From DATATJ01 sp963789075 (GTDB lineage: Bacteria; Acidobacteriota; Vicinamibacteria; Vicinamibacterales; CAVVIG01), in NCBI GenBank assembly GCA_963789075.1, contig CAWBJQ010000008.1:80456-144455 (forward strand): a stretch of 64,000 nt of DNA, in the 5' to 3' direction. Positions within the stretch are counted from its first letter, which is position 1. The number at the start of each line of letters is the position of its first letter. Below, piece after piece: positions 1-9,473 of this stretch. The position numbers and the translations under genes were made by a program. The notes beneath the pieces were generated by a model. It did no database searches. It saw only the letters and a program-made list of their open reading frames with translations, and was not told the DNA's origin.

Positions 1-1
1 A

Positions 2-94
2 TGGGGCGGCGTGCGGATCGAAGACGACGTGCTGGTCACGGACACCGGCGTCGAGGTTCTCACAGACGTCACGACGGAGCTTCTCGAAATTTGA
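2..94 (+). CDS. pepP: Xaa-Pro aminopeptidase, C-terminal end (partial)
   Basis: The first 30 codons read WGGVRIEDDVLVTDTG and then VEVLT and a TGA stop. This is the usual C-terminal strand of M24-family Xaa-Pro aminopeptidases, which cleave an N-terminal residue before proline using two metal ions. The glycine-arginine-isoleucine-glutamate stretch carries the last metal-ligand glutamate of the family. The gene begins upstream of the window. In many bacteria an Xaa-Pro aminopeptidase gene directly precedes accB, as here. Confidence 0.8.
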   Translation, partial: WGGVRIEDDVLVTDTGVEVLTDVTTELLEI

Positions 95-133
95 GGATTC
101 GAAATCCTCGAATCCTTAAACGTTCGATCGCAT
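95..133. repeat. short GGATTCG/CGAATCC palindrome
   Basis: Between the pepP stop and accB the sequence reads ggattcgaaatcctcgaatcc, an imperfect inverted repeat built from the same GAATCC word that forms heptamer tracts elsewhere in the window. Confidence 0.5.
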
Positions 134-136
134 TTG

Positions 137-632
137 ATGGACCTCGACCAACTGAAGCAGATTCTCGACCTCGTGCGCGAGCACGAGCTGTCGGAGTTCG
201 AAATCGAACACGAGGGCTTGCGCCTCAAGATTCGCAAGGATGCCGTGACCGGCGCGATCGCGGCCGGTGCCGCTGGCGGGCGCCGCGCCGCCGATGGCGC
301 CACCGGTGGCCGCAGCCGGCACGCCGCTCCCGGCGTCTGCTGCGGCGGCGCCTCCGTCGGCGGAAGCGGCGGAGGTCGGACATCGAGCTCGCCGTCGTCA
401 AATCGCCGATTGTCGGCACGTTCTATCGTGCGCCCGAGCCGGGCGCGCCCGTCGTTCGTCGAGATCGGCGCGACGGTGAAGAAGGGGCAGGTGCTCTGCA
501 TCATCGAAGCGATGAAGCTGATGAACGAGATCGATTCGCGAGTACGACGGCGAGGTCGTCAACGTCTACGTCGAGAACGGCCAGCCGGTCCAGTACGGCG
601 AGCGGCTGTTCGCCATACGGACCAGATCATGA
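137..632 (+). CDS. accB: Biotin carboxyl carrier protein of acetyl-CoA carboxylase (frame broken)
   Basis: AccB carries biotin between AccC and the carboxyltransferase in the first step of fatty-acid synthesis. In restored frames it is about 163 residues, the normal size. Residues 1-35 are the N-terminal helix domain (MDLDQLKQILDLVREHELSE), followed by an Ala/Pro-rich linker and the biotinyl domain with the biotinylation motif EAMKLMNEI and an ending VYVENGQPVQYGERLFAI. Four extra bases are needed to keep frame, near 265, 378, 449 and 540, each of which can be placed between two codons. ATG 137 was chosen; TTG 134 lies directly upstream. accC follows after 30 bp. Confidence 0.9.
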
Positions 633-662
633 CTCCTGACCTCGCCGGATCAGCCCCCCTCT

Positions 663-2036
663 ATGTTCAAGAAAATTCTGATCGCCAACCGTGGCGAAAT
701 CGCCCTGCGCGTCATCTTCGCGTGCCGGGAGCTGGGCATCAAGACGGTGGCGGTCTACTCCGAGGCCGACGAGAACTCGCTGCACGTCCGCTTCGCCGAC
801 GAGGACGTCTGCATCGGCCCGGCGCGCAGCGCCGACAGCTATCTGAACGTGCCGGCCATCATCAGCGCCGCGGAGATCACCGGCGCCGACGCGATCCATC
901 CCGGCTACGGCTTTCTCTCCGAGAGCGCCTACCTCGCCGAAGTGTGCGAGGCCTGCCACATCAAGTTCATCGGCCCCGACCCGCAGGTCATCCGGCTGAT
1001 GGGCGACAAGGCGCGCGCGCGCCGGGTGATGAAGAAAGCGGGCGTGCCGATTCTGCCGGGCAGCGACGGCCCGATCGACAGCGAAGAGCAAGGCGCTGAA
1101 GCTCGCGAAGGACATCGGCTATCCGGTGATCATCAAGGCGACCGCCGGCGGCGGCGGCCGCGGCATGCGCGTCGTCCGCGCGGCGGGCGAGCTGTCGCAC
1201 GCGGTCAAGACCGCGCAGCGCGAGGCCGAAGCGGCCTTCGGCGTCGGCGACGTCTACATCGAGAAGTACGTCGAGTCGCCGCGGCACATCGAGTTCCAGG
1301 TTCTCGGCGATCATCACGGCAACGTCGATCCACCTCGGCGAGCGCGAGTGCTCGATTCAGCGCCGCCACCAGAAGCTGATCGAGGAGTCGCCGTCGGCGG
1401 CGCTGAGCGACAAGATGCGCCGCAAGATGGGCGGCATCGTCATCGACGCCGCCAAAGCGGTGCAGTACACGAACGCCGGCACGTTCGAGTTCCTGATGGA
1501 TCCCGACGGCCACTTCTATTTCATGGAAGCGAACACGCGGCTGCAGGTCGAGCATCCGGTCACCGAGATGGTCACCGGCGTCGACATCGTCAAGGAACAG
1601 ATTCGCATCGCGGCGGGCGAGCGGCTGTCGTTCAAGCAGAGCGAGATCACCTTCACCGGCCACTCGATCGAGTGCCGCATCAACGCCGAGGATCCCGACA
1701 CGTTCGTGCCGACCCCCGGCCTGATTCACGTGTTCAGCGTGCCGGGCGGCCCGGGCGTCCGCGTCGAGACATTCGCGCACTCCGACTGCACGATCTCGCC
1801 GTACTACGATTCGATGATCGCGAAGATCATCGTGCACGGACGCGATCGGCAGGAAGCGATCGCGCGCATGCGGCGCACGCTCGAGATGACGGTGATCGAA
1901 GGCATCAAGACGACCATCCCGCTGCACCTGCGCATCCTCGAGCGACCGCGACTTCATCGCCGGCAAGCTGAGCACCGCGTTCATGGATCGGTTCCTCTCG
2001 CGGCCCACGTCGAGTCGGCTCGCTGAGGCCGTTTAG
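663..2036 (+). CDS. accC: Acetyl-CoA carboxylase biotin carboxylase subunit (frame broken)
   Basis: AccC carboxylates AccB-bound biotin with ATP and bicarbonate. The restored protein is about 456 residues, near the usual 450. It starts MFKKILIANRGEIALRV, contains the ATP-grasp glycine loop KATAGGGGRGMRV and the conserved HLGEREC, EFLMD and EANTRLQVEHPVTE segments. Three extra bases break the frame near 1090, 1328 and 1944; the second separates V and I of the conserved GNVIHLGE, where family conservation fixes the correct reading. It is transcribed with accB. Confidence 0.93.
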
Positions 2037-2043
2037 AGACGAC

Positions 2044-2117
2044 GGGATTCGTGACTGCCGTTTCCGATGAATCCCGAATCCCGAGTGCGAATCCCGAATC
2101 CCGAATCCCGAATCCCG
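2044..2117. repeat. GAATCCC heptamer tract
   Basis: One inverted copy (gggattcg) is followed by about six direct copies of the heptamer gaatccc, some degenerate (gagtgc). The tract fills the accC-thiE gap and runs into the 5' end of thiE, so that it is translated as RIPNPESRIP. The same word recurs at 10030-10058, 22139-22218 and 52819-52868. Confidence 0.85.
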
Positions 2118-2750
2118 GTTCTCCAGGCAATCCTCGACGAAGAGGCCGCCGCGAGAGCGGGGCTGGCCGCTCGTCGATCTGGCCGAAGCATTTCTGGACG
2201 GTGGCGCGCGCCTGCTGCAGGTGCGTGCGAAGCGCGCCGCCGGCGCCGCCTTCCTCGACATCGCGTCCGCGATCGTGGCGCTCGCACACCGCGCTGGCGC
2301 TGCGGTCATCGTCGAACGACCGCGCGGACATCGCGGCGTTGGCTGGCGCCGACGGCGTGCACGTCGGACAGGACGACCTTGCGCCCGCCGCTGCGTGCGC
2401 CGTATCGTCGGCGATGGCGCGATCGTCGGGTCTGTCGACGCATACGCCGGCGCAGCTGATCGACGCCTGCAATGCGCCGGTGACCTACGTGGCGGTCGGT
2501 CCCGTCTTCGCCACCGGCGACGAAGGCCACCGGCTACGATGCGATCGGGCTCGAGCGCGTCGCGCGGCCGCAGCGGCTGGCGCTCAGGCACGCCGACTGC
2601 CGCTCGTCGCCATCGGCGGAATCACGCTCGACAACGGCTGCCGAGTGTCATCGCCGCCGGCGCCACGTCAGTGGCGGTGATCAGCGACCTTCTCGCACCG
2701 GCGATCCCGAAGCGCGCGTGCGCGAGTTCCTCGAGCGCCTCGAGGTGTAG
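2067..2750 (+). CDS. thiE: Thiamine-phosphate synthase (frame broken; repeat-encoded N-terminus)
   Basis: ThiE joins the thiazole phosphate and pyrimidine pyrophosphate halves of thiamine. Recognisable segments are AILDEEAAARAGWPLVDLAEAF, GGARLLQVRAKR, NDRADIAALAGADGVHVGQDDL, LVAIGGITLDN and IAAGATSVAVISDLL, in the family order. Restored length is about 225 residues. ATG 2067 lies inside the GAATCCC tract, so the first 17 residues are repeat-derived. Three single-base insertions and three further shifts (single deletions or two-base insertions) are needed, the most disordered frame in this part. The identity is secure but the exact protein sequence is not. Confidence 0.8.
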
Positions 2751-2762
2751 CGCGCCAGACGC

Positions 2763-2812
2763 CGGGCCAAGGCTTTCGCCACAGCATGACGCTCGGCTAA
2801 AGCCTTCGGCTG
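2763..2812. repeat. AAGGCTTTCGCC / CTAAAGCCTTCGGC palindromic repeat
   Basis: Two opposed copies of an AAGGCTTT-like word (ccaaggctttcgcc and ggctaaagccttcggc) form an imperfect hairpin after thiE. Related copies lie near 55657-55692 and 34085-34170. It may act as a transcript-end hairpin, but there is no T-tract. Confidence 0.5.
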
Positions 2813-2832
2813 CCCACCATCTGGAAGGCATG

Positions 2833-2838
2833 TATAAT
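2833..2838 (+). promoter_or_regulatory. TATAAT -10 element upstream of the permease
   Basis: A perfect TATAAT lies 38 bp before the permease ATG. No good -35 hexamer is visible at normal spacing, so the promoter is a weak call. Confidence 0.35.
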
Positions 2839-2876
2839 TCCCGGCGTCGACCCCTTTAACTACTGAGGAATCCTGA

Positions 2877-4395
2877 ATGTCGATTTTCGCGACGAAATCG
2901 ATCGAGCAAGCTGAAGGCGGAAGCCGCCGACACCGGGGAGCACGCTGAAACGCGTGCTCGGTCCGGTCAACCTCATCACGCTGGGCATCGGCGCCATCAT
3001 CGGCACCGGCATCTTCGTGCTGACGGGCCAGGCCGCCGCGCAGCAACACCGGACCGGCGATCGTGCTCTCGATGGTCCTCGCCGGCATCGCCTCGGCGCT
3101 CGCCGGCCTCTGCTACTCCGAGTTCGCCTCGACCGTGCCGATTGCCGGCTCGGCGTACACCTACGGCTACGCGACGCTCGGCGAGTTCTTCGCCTGGATC
3201 ATCGGCTGGGACCTGATTCTCGAGTACGCGCTCGGTGCGGCCACCGTCGCCGTCGGCTGGTCGCGGCCACCTGCACGCGTTTCCTGCACGATTTCGTCGG
3301 CATCGACTTCCCGGCGGCGTTCGCCGGCGGCGCCCTGCACGTTGATCACACGGCCGCCGGCTGCAGCCCCGACGGCGATCTTCAATCTGCCGGCGGTCCT
3401 CATCACGGTCGCCGTCACGATCCTGATCGTCATCGGCGTCAAGGAGTCGGCGAACGTCAACTCGGTGATCGTGATCGTCAAGGTCGCGGTCGTGCTCATC
3501 GTCATCCTCGGCGGCGCGGCGTTCATCAACACGGCGAACTGGCATCCGTTCATTCCGCCGAACACGGGCGTCTTCGGCGAGTACGGATGGAGCGGCGTCC
3601 TGCGCGGCGCCGGCGTCGATCTTCTTCGCCTACATCGGCTTCGACGCGGTGTCGGTCGCCGCGCAGGAAGCGAAGAACCCGCAGAAGGACATGCCGATCG
3701 GCATCCTCGGGTCGCTGGTCGTCTGCACGATCCTCTACATCCTCGTCTCCGGCGTCATGGTCGGCCTCGTGCCGTACCAGCAGATGCTCGGCTCGGCGGC
3801 GCCGATGGTCGTCGCCGATTCGCGCCGCGGAAACCGCGTCGGGCGGCAGCGCGCTGCTGCACATGATGACGATGCTCGTCGAGCTCGGCGCGATCGCGGG
3901 CCTGAGCTCGGTCATGGTCGTCATGATGATGGCGCAGCCGCGCATCTTCTACTCGATGGCCAACGACGGCCTGCTGCCGCCGTTCGCGAAGAAGATTCAC
4001 CCGAAGTTCCGGACGCCGCACATCACCAGCATCATCACGGGCGTCGTCGTCGCGATCGCGTCGGGCTTCACGCCGATCGGCGTGCTCGGCGAGCTGGTGA
4101 GCATCGGGACGCTGATGGCGTTCGTGATCGTCTCGCTCGGCATCATCTTCCTGCGCAGCAAGCGGCCGGAGCTCGAGCGGCCGTTCCGGACGCCCTGGGT
4201 GCCGTTCGTGCCGATCCTGTCGGCTGCTTGTGAGCCTCGGCGCTGATGTACGGGCTGCCGGGCGAGACGTGGCTGCGGCTGTTCGTCTGGATGGCCATCG
4301 GCATCGTGATCTACTTCACGTACGGCTACAGCCACAGCGAAGTGCGCAAACGCGACGAAGCGCTGGCGGCCGCCGGCGGCACCCGGCGCCGGTAG
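2877..4395 (+). CDS. APC-family cationic/neutral amino-acid permease (frame broken)
   Basis: This is an inner-membrane amino-acid transporter of the APC superfamily (cationic amino-acid transporter type). In restored frames it has about 502 residues and roughly 12 membrane segments. It begins MSIFATKSIEKLKAEAADTG and has GLGIGAIIGTGIFVLTG-type first-helix motif (here GIGAIIGTGIFVL), GWDLILEYALGAATVAVGW, SVAAQEAKNPQKDMPIGI and a C-terminal IVIYFTYGYSHSE. About ten extra bases break the frame in 1.5 kb, each placeable at a codon boundary. Substrate cannot be told from the sequence. It stands alone after thiE. Confidence 0.85.
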
Positions 4396-4412
4396 TGCTT
4401 GGCCCACTGCGT

Positions 4413-4418
4413 TAGACT
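4413..4418 (+). promoter_or_regulatory. TAGACT -10-like element 7 bp before the channel gene
   Basis: TAGACT lies only 7 bp before ATG 4426, a spacing at which transcription would begin at or near the start codon. It fits the pattern of possible leaderless starts seen at ndk and the gamma-carbonic anhydrase gene. Confidence 0.3.
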
Positions 4419-4425
4419 CGGCTGA

Positions 4426-5460
4426 ATGGCCGAGCGCGTCAAGAAAGAGAGGGGCGACCACTGGCTCCGGCCGCAAGGTCCGGGCTTCGCGGTCGCCCTT
4501 CTGCTTTTGGTCGTCGTTGGCGGTACGCTCGGCTACCACTGTCATCGAGGGCTGGTCGCTGTGGCACGCGTTCTACGTCACGGTCCTCGGCGATCACGAC
4601 GGTCGATCTGCCGCCGGTCTCTCGCGCGCGAGGTCAGGTGTTCACGGTCGTGCTCTGCTCGGCGCCGGCGTCGGGTCGGCGTTGTACACCTTCACGCTGC
4701 TGGCCACTCTCGTGGTCGAAGGCGGCCTGCCGAAGCGACTGCAGCGGCGGAAGTACGGGCGCATGCTGGATCAACTGAAAGATCACTTCATCGTCTGCGG
4801 CTACGGCCGAATCGGCAGCATCGTGTCGAATCAGCTCCACCGTCAGAACGTGCCGTACGTCGTCGTCGAGCGCGATCCGATGCGGGTCCAGACGGCGATG
4901 GACGATGGCGCGCTCGCCGTCGAAGCGGACGCGAGCCGCGAAGAGGTGCTGAAGCGCGTCGGCATCGAGCGCGCGCGCGGGCTGATCGCGGCCGTCGGCA
5001 CCGACGCCGAGAACGTGTATGCGGTGTTGAGCGCGCGCGTGCTGCGGCCGGATCTCTATCATCGTCGGCCGCGCGGAGACCGAGGACGCCACGGTGAAGC
5101 TGAAGCGCGCGGGCGCCGACCGCGTGATTTCGCCCTATCAGATCGGGGCGATCCAGATGGCGCAGAGCGCGCTGCGTCCGGCCGTCGTCGATTTCATGGC
5201 GCTGGCGACCAGCACGGAGAATCTCGAGCTGGCGATGGAGGAGATCACGATCGCCGAGACCTCGGCGTTCGCGACGCAGTCGATCCTCGACGCGAACCTC
5301 CGTCAGCGATTCGGCGTGATCGTTGTCGGGATCCAGCGGCGGGATCTGCGGATGGAATTCAATCCCGAGCCGGACACCGCGATCCGGGCGGGGGATAAGC
5401 TCGTCGTGCTGGGTCGGCCGGACTCGCTGAAGCGCCTCGAGCTGGAGGCGCAAGAAGTAA
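4426..5460 (+). CDS. Ion-channel / TrkA-N (RCK) potassium channel protein (frame broken)
   Basis: The protein has an N-terminal two-helix channel module (LLLVVVGGTLGY; GVGSALYTFTLLATLVVEGG), an RCK/TrkA-N Rossmann domain (HFIVCGYGRIGSIVSNQL, VVVERDP, GVIVVGIQ) and a TrkA-C end (AGDKLVVLGRPDSL). It matches bacterial MthK-like potassium channels, about 343 residues restored. The pore segment reads ITTVDLPP and not TTVGYG, but indels on both sides make it unreliable. Four insertions and one deletion are inferred. The last insertion (near 5451) hides a TAA at 5458-5460 and makes the gene run in frame into folD; removing it gives an ending KK-stop that overlaps the folD ATG by one base. Confidence 0.8.
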
Positions 5461-6404
5461 TGGCCGCACGTGTGCTCGACGGCACAGCCGTCGCCCGACA
5501 GATTCGCGAGGAACTGACGCCGCGCGTGGAGGCGTTCACCGCTCGGGCGGGACGTCCGCCCGGGCTCGGCATCGTGCTCGTCGGCGACGATCCCGCGTCG
5601 GACGTCTACGTGCGCAGCAAGCTGAAGTCGGCGGGGGAGACGGGACTGCGCACGGATCTCGAACGGCTGCCGGCCACCGCATCGCTCGCGGAGCTGCTGC
5701 GCGTGGTCGATCGGCTGAACCGGAGCGAGGCACACGACGGGATCCTGGTGCAGTCGCCGCTGCCGGCCGCGATGGGGCCGGATGCCGAACGGCGAGTCTT
5801 CGACGCCGTGGACCCGGCGAAGGACGTCGACGGCTTTCATCCGGTCAACGTCGGGCGGCTGGTGCAGAATCGCGACGCGCTCGTCGCCTGCACACCGTCG
5901 GGCGTGATCGAGCTGCTCGAACGGTCGGGTGTCGCCATGGCCGGCGCGCACGCGGTCGTCATCGGACGCAGCGACATCGTCGGCAAGCCGATGGCGATTC
6001 TCCTGCTGCACCGCAATGCAACGGTCACCATCTGTCATTCACGCACGGTCGATCTGCCGCGCATCGCGGCGGAGGCAGATATTCTCGTGGCCGCGATCGG
6101 GCGCGCGGCATTCGTCACCCCTGCGTTCGTCAAGCCGGGCGCGACCGTCATCGACGTCGGAATGAATCGGCTGACCGAGCGTGCAGCGGTCGAGCGGATT
6201 TTCGCGCCTGGCTCGAAGGGCCGCGACACGTTCGAGCGCCGCGGCAGCGTGCTCATTGGCGACGTCCACCCCGAGGTGGCGGCGACTGCCGGCGCGCTGT
6301 CGCCCGTGCCAGGCGGCGTCGGCCCGCTCACAATCGCGCTGCTGCTCAAGAACACGCTCAAGGCGGCGTTTAAGAGCGCAGGATGGGCCGAAGGGGCGGG
6401 ATAG
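5460..6404 (+). CDS. folD: Methylenetetrahydrofolate dehydrogenase / cyclohydrolase
   Basis: FolD interconverts methylene-, methenyl- and formyl-tetrahydrofolate in one-carbon metabolism. The protein has 314 residues and an intact frame. It shows VGDDPASDVYVRSK with the catalytic lysine in the next turn, GILVQSPLP, DPAKDVDGFHP, the NADP-binding VIGRSDIVGKPMAILL and the C-terminal GDVHPEVAATAGALSPVPGGVGP. The usual start MAARVLDGTAVAR is ATG 5460. As sequenced it is in frame with the channel gene upstream, most likely through an indel and not a true fusion. coaE follows 28 bp later. Confidence 0.95.
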   Translation: MAARVLDGTAVARQIREELTPRVEAFTARAGRPPGLGIVLVGDDPASDVYVRSKLKSAGETGLRTDLERLPATASLAELLRVVDRLNRSEAHDGILVQSPLPAAMGPDAERRVFDAVDPAKDVDGFHPVNVGRLVQNRDALVACTPSGVIELLERSGVAMAGAHAVVIGRSDIVGKPMAILLLHRNATVTICHSRTVDLPRIAAEADILVAAIGRAAFVTPAFVKPGATVIDVGMNRLTERAAVERIFAPGSKGRDTFERRGSVLIGDVHPEVAATAGALSPVPGGVGPLTIALLLKNTLKAAFKSAGWAEGAG

Positions 6405-6432
6405 ACCTGCGCGACCTGTGCTTCGAGCGCTT

Positions 6433-7038
6433 ATGTTGAAAATCGCGCTGACGGGCGGAATCGCCACCGGCAAGAGCTACGTGCTCCAGCAGTTTCGTCA
6501 GCGCGGCGTGCCGTGTCTTGACGCCGATCTGCTGGCGCACGGGGTGATTGCAGCTGGCACGGAAGCGACCGCCGCGATTGCCGCGCGCTTCGGCTCGGAG
6601 ATGCTGGCCGCCGACGGCGCTGTGGATCGCCGGAAGCTCGGGCCGGTGGTATTCGCCGATCCGGCGGCGCGCCGGGAGCTCGAAGCGATCGTCCATCCCG
6701 CGGTCTATCGAGCGATCGCTGCGGGCCTCCGCGCGTTCGAGCTGGTGGGCCATTATTCGATGGGCATCGTGGACATCCCGCTGCTGTACGAGACCGGCCG
6801 TGCGGGAGACTTCGACACCGTGATTGCCACCGTCTGCCCGCCCGCGATGCAGCTCGCCAGGCTCGTCGAGCGCGGCATGAATCCCGCGCAGGCACAGCAG
6901 CGGTTGGCGGCGCAGTGGCCGGCGGCCGAAAAGGCCGCACGCGCGGACATCGTGATCACAACCGATGGATCCTTCGCCGACACCGATCGGCAGGTGGAGC
7001 AAGCGTTCGCGAAACTCACCGGAGGAGCGCATGGCTGA
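6433..7038 (+). CDS. coaE: Dephospho-CoA kinase
   Basis: CoaE phosphorylates the ribose 3'-hydroxyl of dephospho-CoA, the last step of coenzyme A synthesis. It has 201 residues, normal for the family. The P-loop GGIATGKS follows the start MLKIALT, and DADLLAH, the HP of VHPAVY and VVDIPLLYETG-like (here GIVDIPLLYETG) segments are in place. The frame is intact. The stop overlaps the start of the next gene by 8 bp, suggesting co-translation. Confidence 0.95.
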   Translation: MLKIALTGGIATGKSYVLQQFRQRGVPCLDADLLAHGVIAAGTEATAAIAARFGSEMLAADGAVDRRKLGPVVFADPAARRELEAIVHPAVYRAIAAGLRAFELVGHYSMGIVDIPLLYETGRAGDFDTVIATVCPPAMQLARLVERGMNPAQAQQRLAAQWPAAEKAARADIVITTDGSFADTDRQVEQAFAKLTGGAHG

Positions 7039-8249
7039 CGTCCGATCGCCAACGATCTCGCGTCGTCGTTTCTTCGGTTCGACGATCGGTGCTGGTCTCG
7101 GCGCCGGCGCCTTGGCGTCGGGTCCAGCGCCATCGCTGGCGCAGACCAACGCCGTCGATCAGAACGCGATCCGCCGGCGCGGCGTCGGTCTTCGTGGCGT
7201 CGATGTGGCGCGCGCTTCTCCCGGTCTGACGCTCTTCGCGCCGACGGGCGGCACCGACGTGTACCTGGTAAATCTGAAGGGGACGGTCGTTCACACGTGG
7301 AACCTGCCGTATCCGCCCGGGCTGTACGGATACCTGACCGATCGCGGCACGCTCTTTTACAACGGCCAGATTCGCAATGAGACGTTCCTTGGTCAGTCGC
7401 CATTCATGGGCGGCGTGGCGATGGAAGTCGACTGGAACGGCCGCGTGCTGTGGGAGATCAAGCGTCCCGATCATCACCACGACGGTCGGTTGCTGAAGAA
7501 CGGCAACATCGTGCTGCTCTGCGGATCCGAGTTGCCCCCTGATGTGGCGAAGCGTGTACGCGGCGGCCGGCCTGGCACCGAGCTCGCCGGGGGCAAGATG
7601 TGGTCCGACTCGGTGGTGGAGATGACGACCGGCGGCACGGTCGTTTGGGAATGGCGCGCATGGGAACACCTCGATCCGGAGCGGGACGGCCTGACCGCGG
7701 TCCAGGACGAACGGACCGAGTGGACGCACGCCAACGCGGTCTTCGAGCAGCCGGACGGCGACCTGCTCGTGAGCTTTCGCAACATCTCGACGCTCGTGCG
7801 GATCGACCGCAAGACAGGGACGATTGCCTGGCGGCTCGGCGCGCCGCCGCTCGCGGGACAGCACGGGCCGACGCTTCTGCCGAACGGCCACATTTTGCTC
7901 TTCGACAATGGCCCGCATCGGCTCGACGAGAGCTTTCCGTTCTCGCGGGTGATCGAGATCGATCCCGTTAGCCAGTCGATCGTCTGGAAGTATCAGGAGC
8001 CGCGTCCGTTCAATTTCTTCAGCCCGCGAATCTCGAGTGCCCAGCGTCTGCCGAACGGCAACACCCTCATCAACGAAGGCAACTTCGGCCGGATGTTCGA
8101 AGTGACGACCGACGGCGACGTCGTGTGGGAGGTACGTGAACCCGCACTTCGGCCCCGCAACGCTTGCGCCGAAGCTTCAGCAGAATGGTGTGTTTCGCGC
8201 TTACCGCTATTCAGACGAAGAAATTCAGCGGGCCAGGACGGGAATCTGA
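7031..8249 (+). CDS. Tat-exported arylsulfotransferase-like (ASST family) protein
   Basis: The N-terminus holds a twin-arginine signal (SRRRFFGS at residues 11-18, then a Gly/Ala-rich segment ending in SLAQ), so the protein is probably exported folded. The remaining 370 residues are beta-propeller blades with the repeated LPNGHIL/LPNGNTL, VVWEW and VEIDPVSQ-like motifs of the arylsulfotransferase (ASST) family, and HHHDGRLLKNGN. About 405 residues in total. One extra base near 8131 (after WE, before YVNPHFGPATL) shifts the last 39 codons. Whether it moves sulfate groups or is only structurally similar cannot be settled here. It converges on lapB with 3 bp between stops. Confidence 0.75.
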
Positions 8250-8252
8250 GAA

Positions 8253-9473
8253 TTACACTTCGACTTCTGTGCTGTCCTGCGCCGGCGCGATCCGCTCCTC
8301 GACGAACGTGTTCCAGTCGTGACAGTGTGGGCACTGCCAGAGCAGTTCGGTGCTGCGATAGCGGCAGCGCATGCAGACGTGGGGATCGAGATAGAACACC
8401 GCGTGCTGCGTGAGCTCGCTGTAGCGATCGACCAGCGACGCGGGATGACGCAGCTGCGCCAGCGCCCGCCAGATCGCCTGGTGGATGCTGAGCGCGTGCG
8501 GGTTCTGGACGAGGGCCGCGAAGAGCAGGTCCAATGCGTCGCGCGCGTGGCCGCCGGCGGCCAGGGTGCGCGAGAGCGCGAGGCGCGCGCGCCAGTCCTG
8601 TGGGTTGTCGTCGATGAGACGCCGACAGAGCCGCGTGAAGCGCTCGGGCGATCCGACGCGCATCGCCAGCGCCTCGAGGCGGTCGAAGGCCAGGTATGCG
8701 CGGTCCGGGGCCACCGCAATCAGCTTCTCCCAGATCGCCGCGGCGTCTTTTTCGTTGCCCTGCGCGACACGCACGTCGCCCAGATTGAGATACGCTGGTA
8801 CCGCCCGTGCATCGAGATCGATCGCGGCCTCGAATCGCCGGATCGCCTCCGCGTGATCCTTGCGGCGGACCGCCTCCAGGCCGATCTCGTTTTCGAGAAA
8901 TGCGAGAATCGCCTCGCTCTGCGGTCTGGCCCCGATGTCTGCGAGCAGCGACAGGCGCTGCCGTGTGTCGTACGCTTCGGTCCACTGATGCTGCTCTTCG
9001 TGCAGCTTCTGCAGATTGATCAGCGCGTACTCATTCTTCGGATCGAGACGCAGCACTTCGTTGAAGGCCTCGAGCGCGCGGTCGACGAAGCCGCCGCGCT
9101 TGTAGTCGAGCCCCAGGCAGAGCAGCACGTACGCGTGCTCGAGCCGATTCAGCTTCGGGCGCTGCAGGAGTGTCTGGTGCACGGTGATCGCCTTGCCGAC
9201 CTGACCTTTTTCGCGGTACAGGTTGCCGAGAATCATGTGCACCTCGAGCGCATCGCCGTCGAGGCTTGCCGCTTTGCTCAATTCCTCGATCGCCAGATCG
9301 ATCTGGTTGGCGACGAGAAAATTCAGGCCCAGAATGTAGTGCGGCGACTCGCGGGCGCGGCGCCGATCGATCCACCGGCCGTCCCGCAGCTTGTACCGCT
9401 CCCAGGCTTTGCCGATCGTGAGACCGGCCAGGAGCGCGACGAGCGCGGCGAGCAGCGGAGCATAAGAGCTCAT
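8253..9473 (-). CDS. lapB: LapB/YciM-type TPR protein with C-terminal rubredoxin-like zinc knuckle
   Basis: The 406-residue protein has one N-terminal membrane segment (LLAALVALLAGLTIG), about six TPR motifs (residues 40-340) and a C-terminal CMRCRY ... CPHCHDW four-cysteine knuckle. This is the architecture of LapB, which in proteobacteria couples LpxC turnover to LPS assembly at the inner membrane. Its place at the end of a KDO synthesis operon supports the same role here. The start overlaps the kdsC stop in an ATGA junction. Confidence 0.85.
   Translation of the reverse strand: MSSYAPLLAALVALLAGLTIGKAWERYKLRDGRWIDRRRARESPHYILGLNFLVANQIDLAIEELSKAASLDGDALEVHMILGNLYREKGQVGKAITVHQTLLQRPKLNRLEHAYVLLCLGLDYKRGGFVDRALEAFNEVLRLDPKNEYALINLQKLHEEQHQWTEAYDTRQRLSLLADIGARPQSEAILAFLENEIGLEAVRRKDHAEAIRRFEAAIDLDARAVPAYLNLGDVRVAQGNEKDAAAIWEKLIAVAPDRAYLAFDRLEALAMRVGSPERFTRLCRRLIDDNPQDWRARLALSRTLAAGGHARDALDLLFAALVQNPHALSIHQAIWRALAQLRHPASLVDRYSELTQHAVFYLDPHVCMRCRYRSTELLWQCPHCHDWNTFVEERIAPAQDSTEVEV

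Noticed and set aside
137..2036. Programmed frameshifting as an established explanation of the broken frames
   Set aside because: No common slippery heptamer, pseudoknot or stop codon is found at the sites, and deletions in homopolymers are present as well; kept only as a hypothesis to test.
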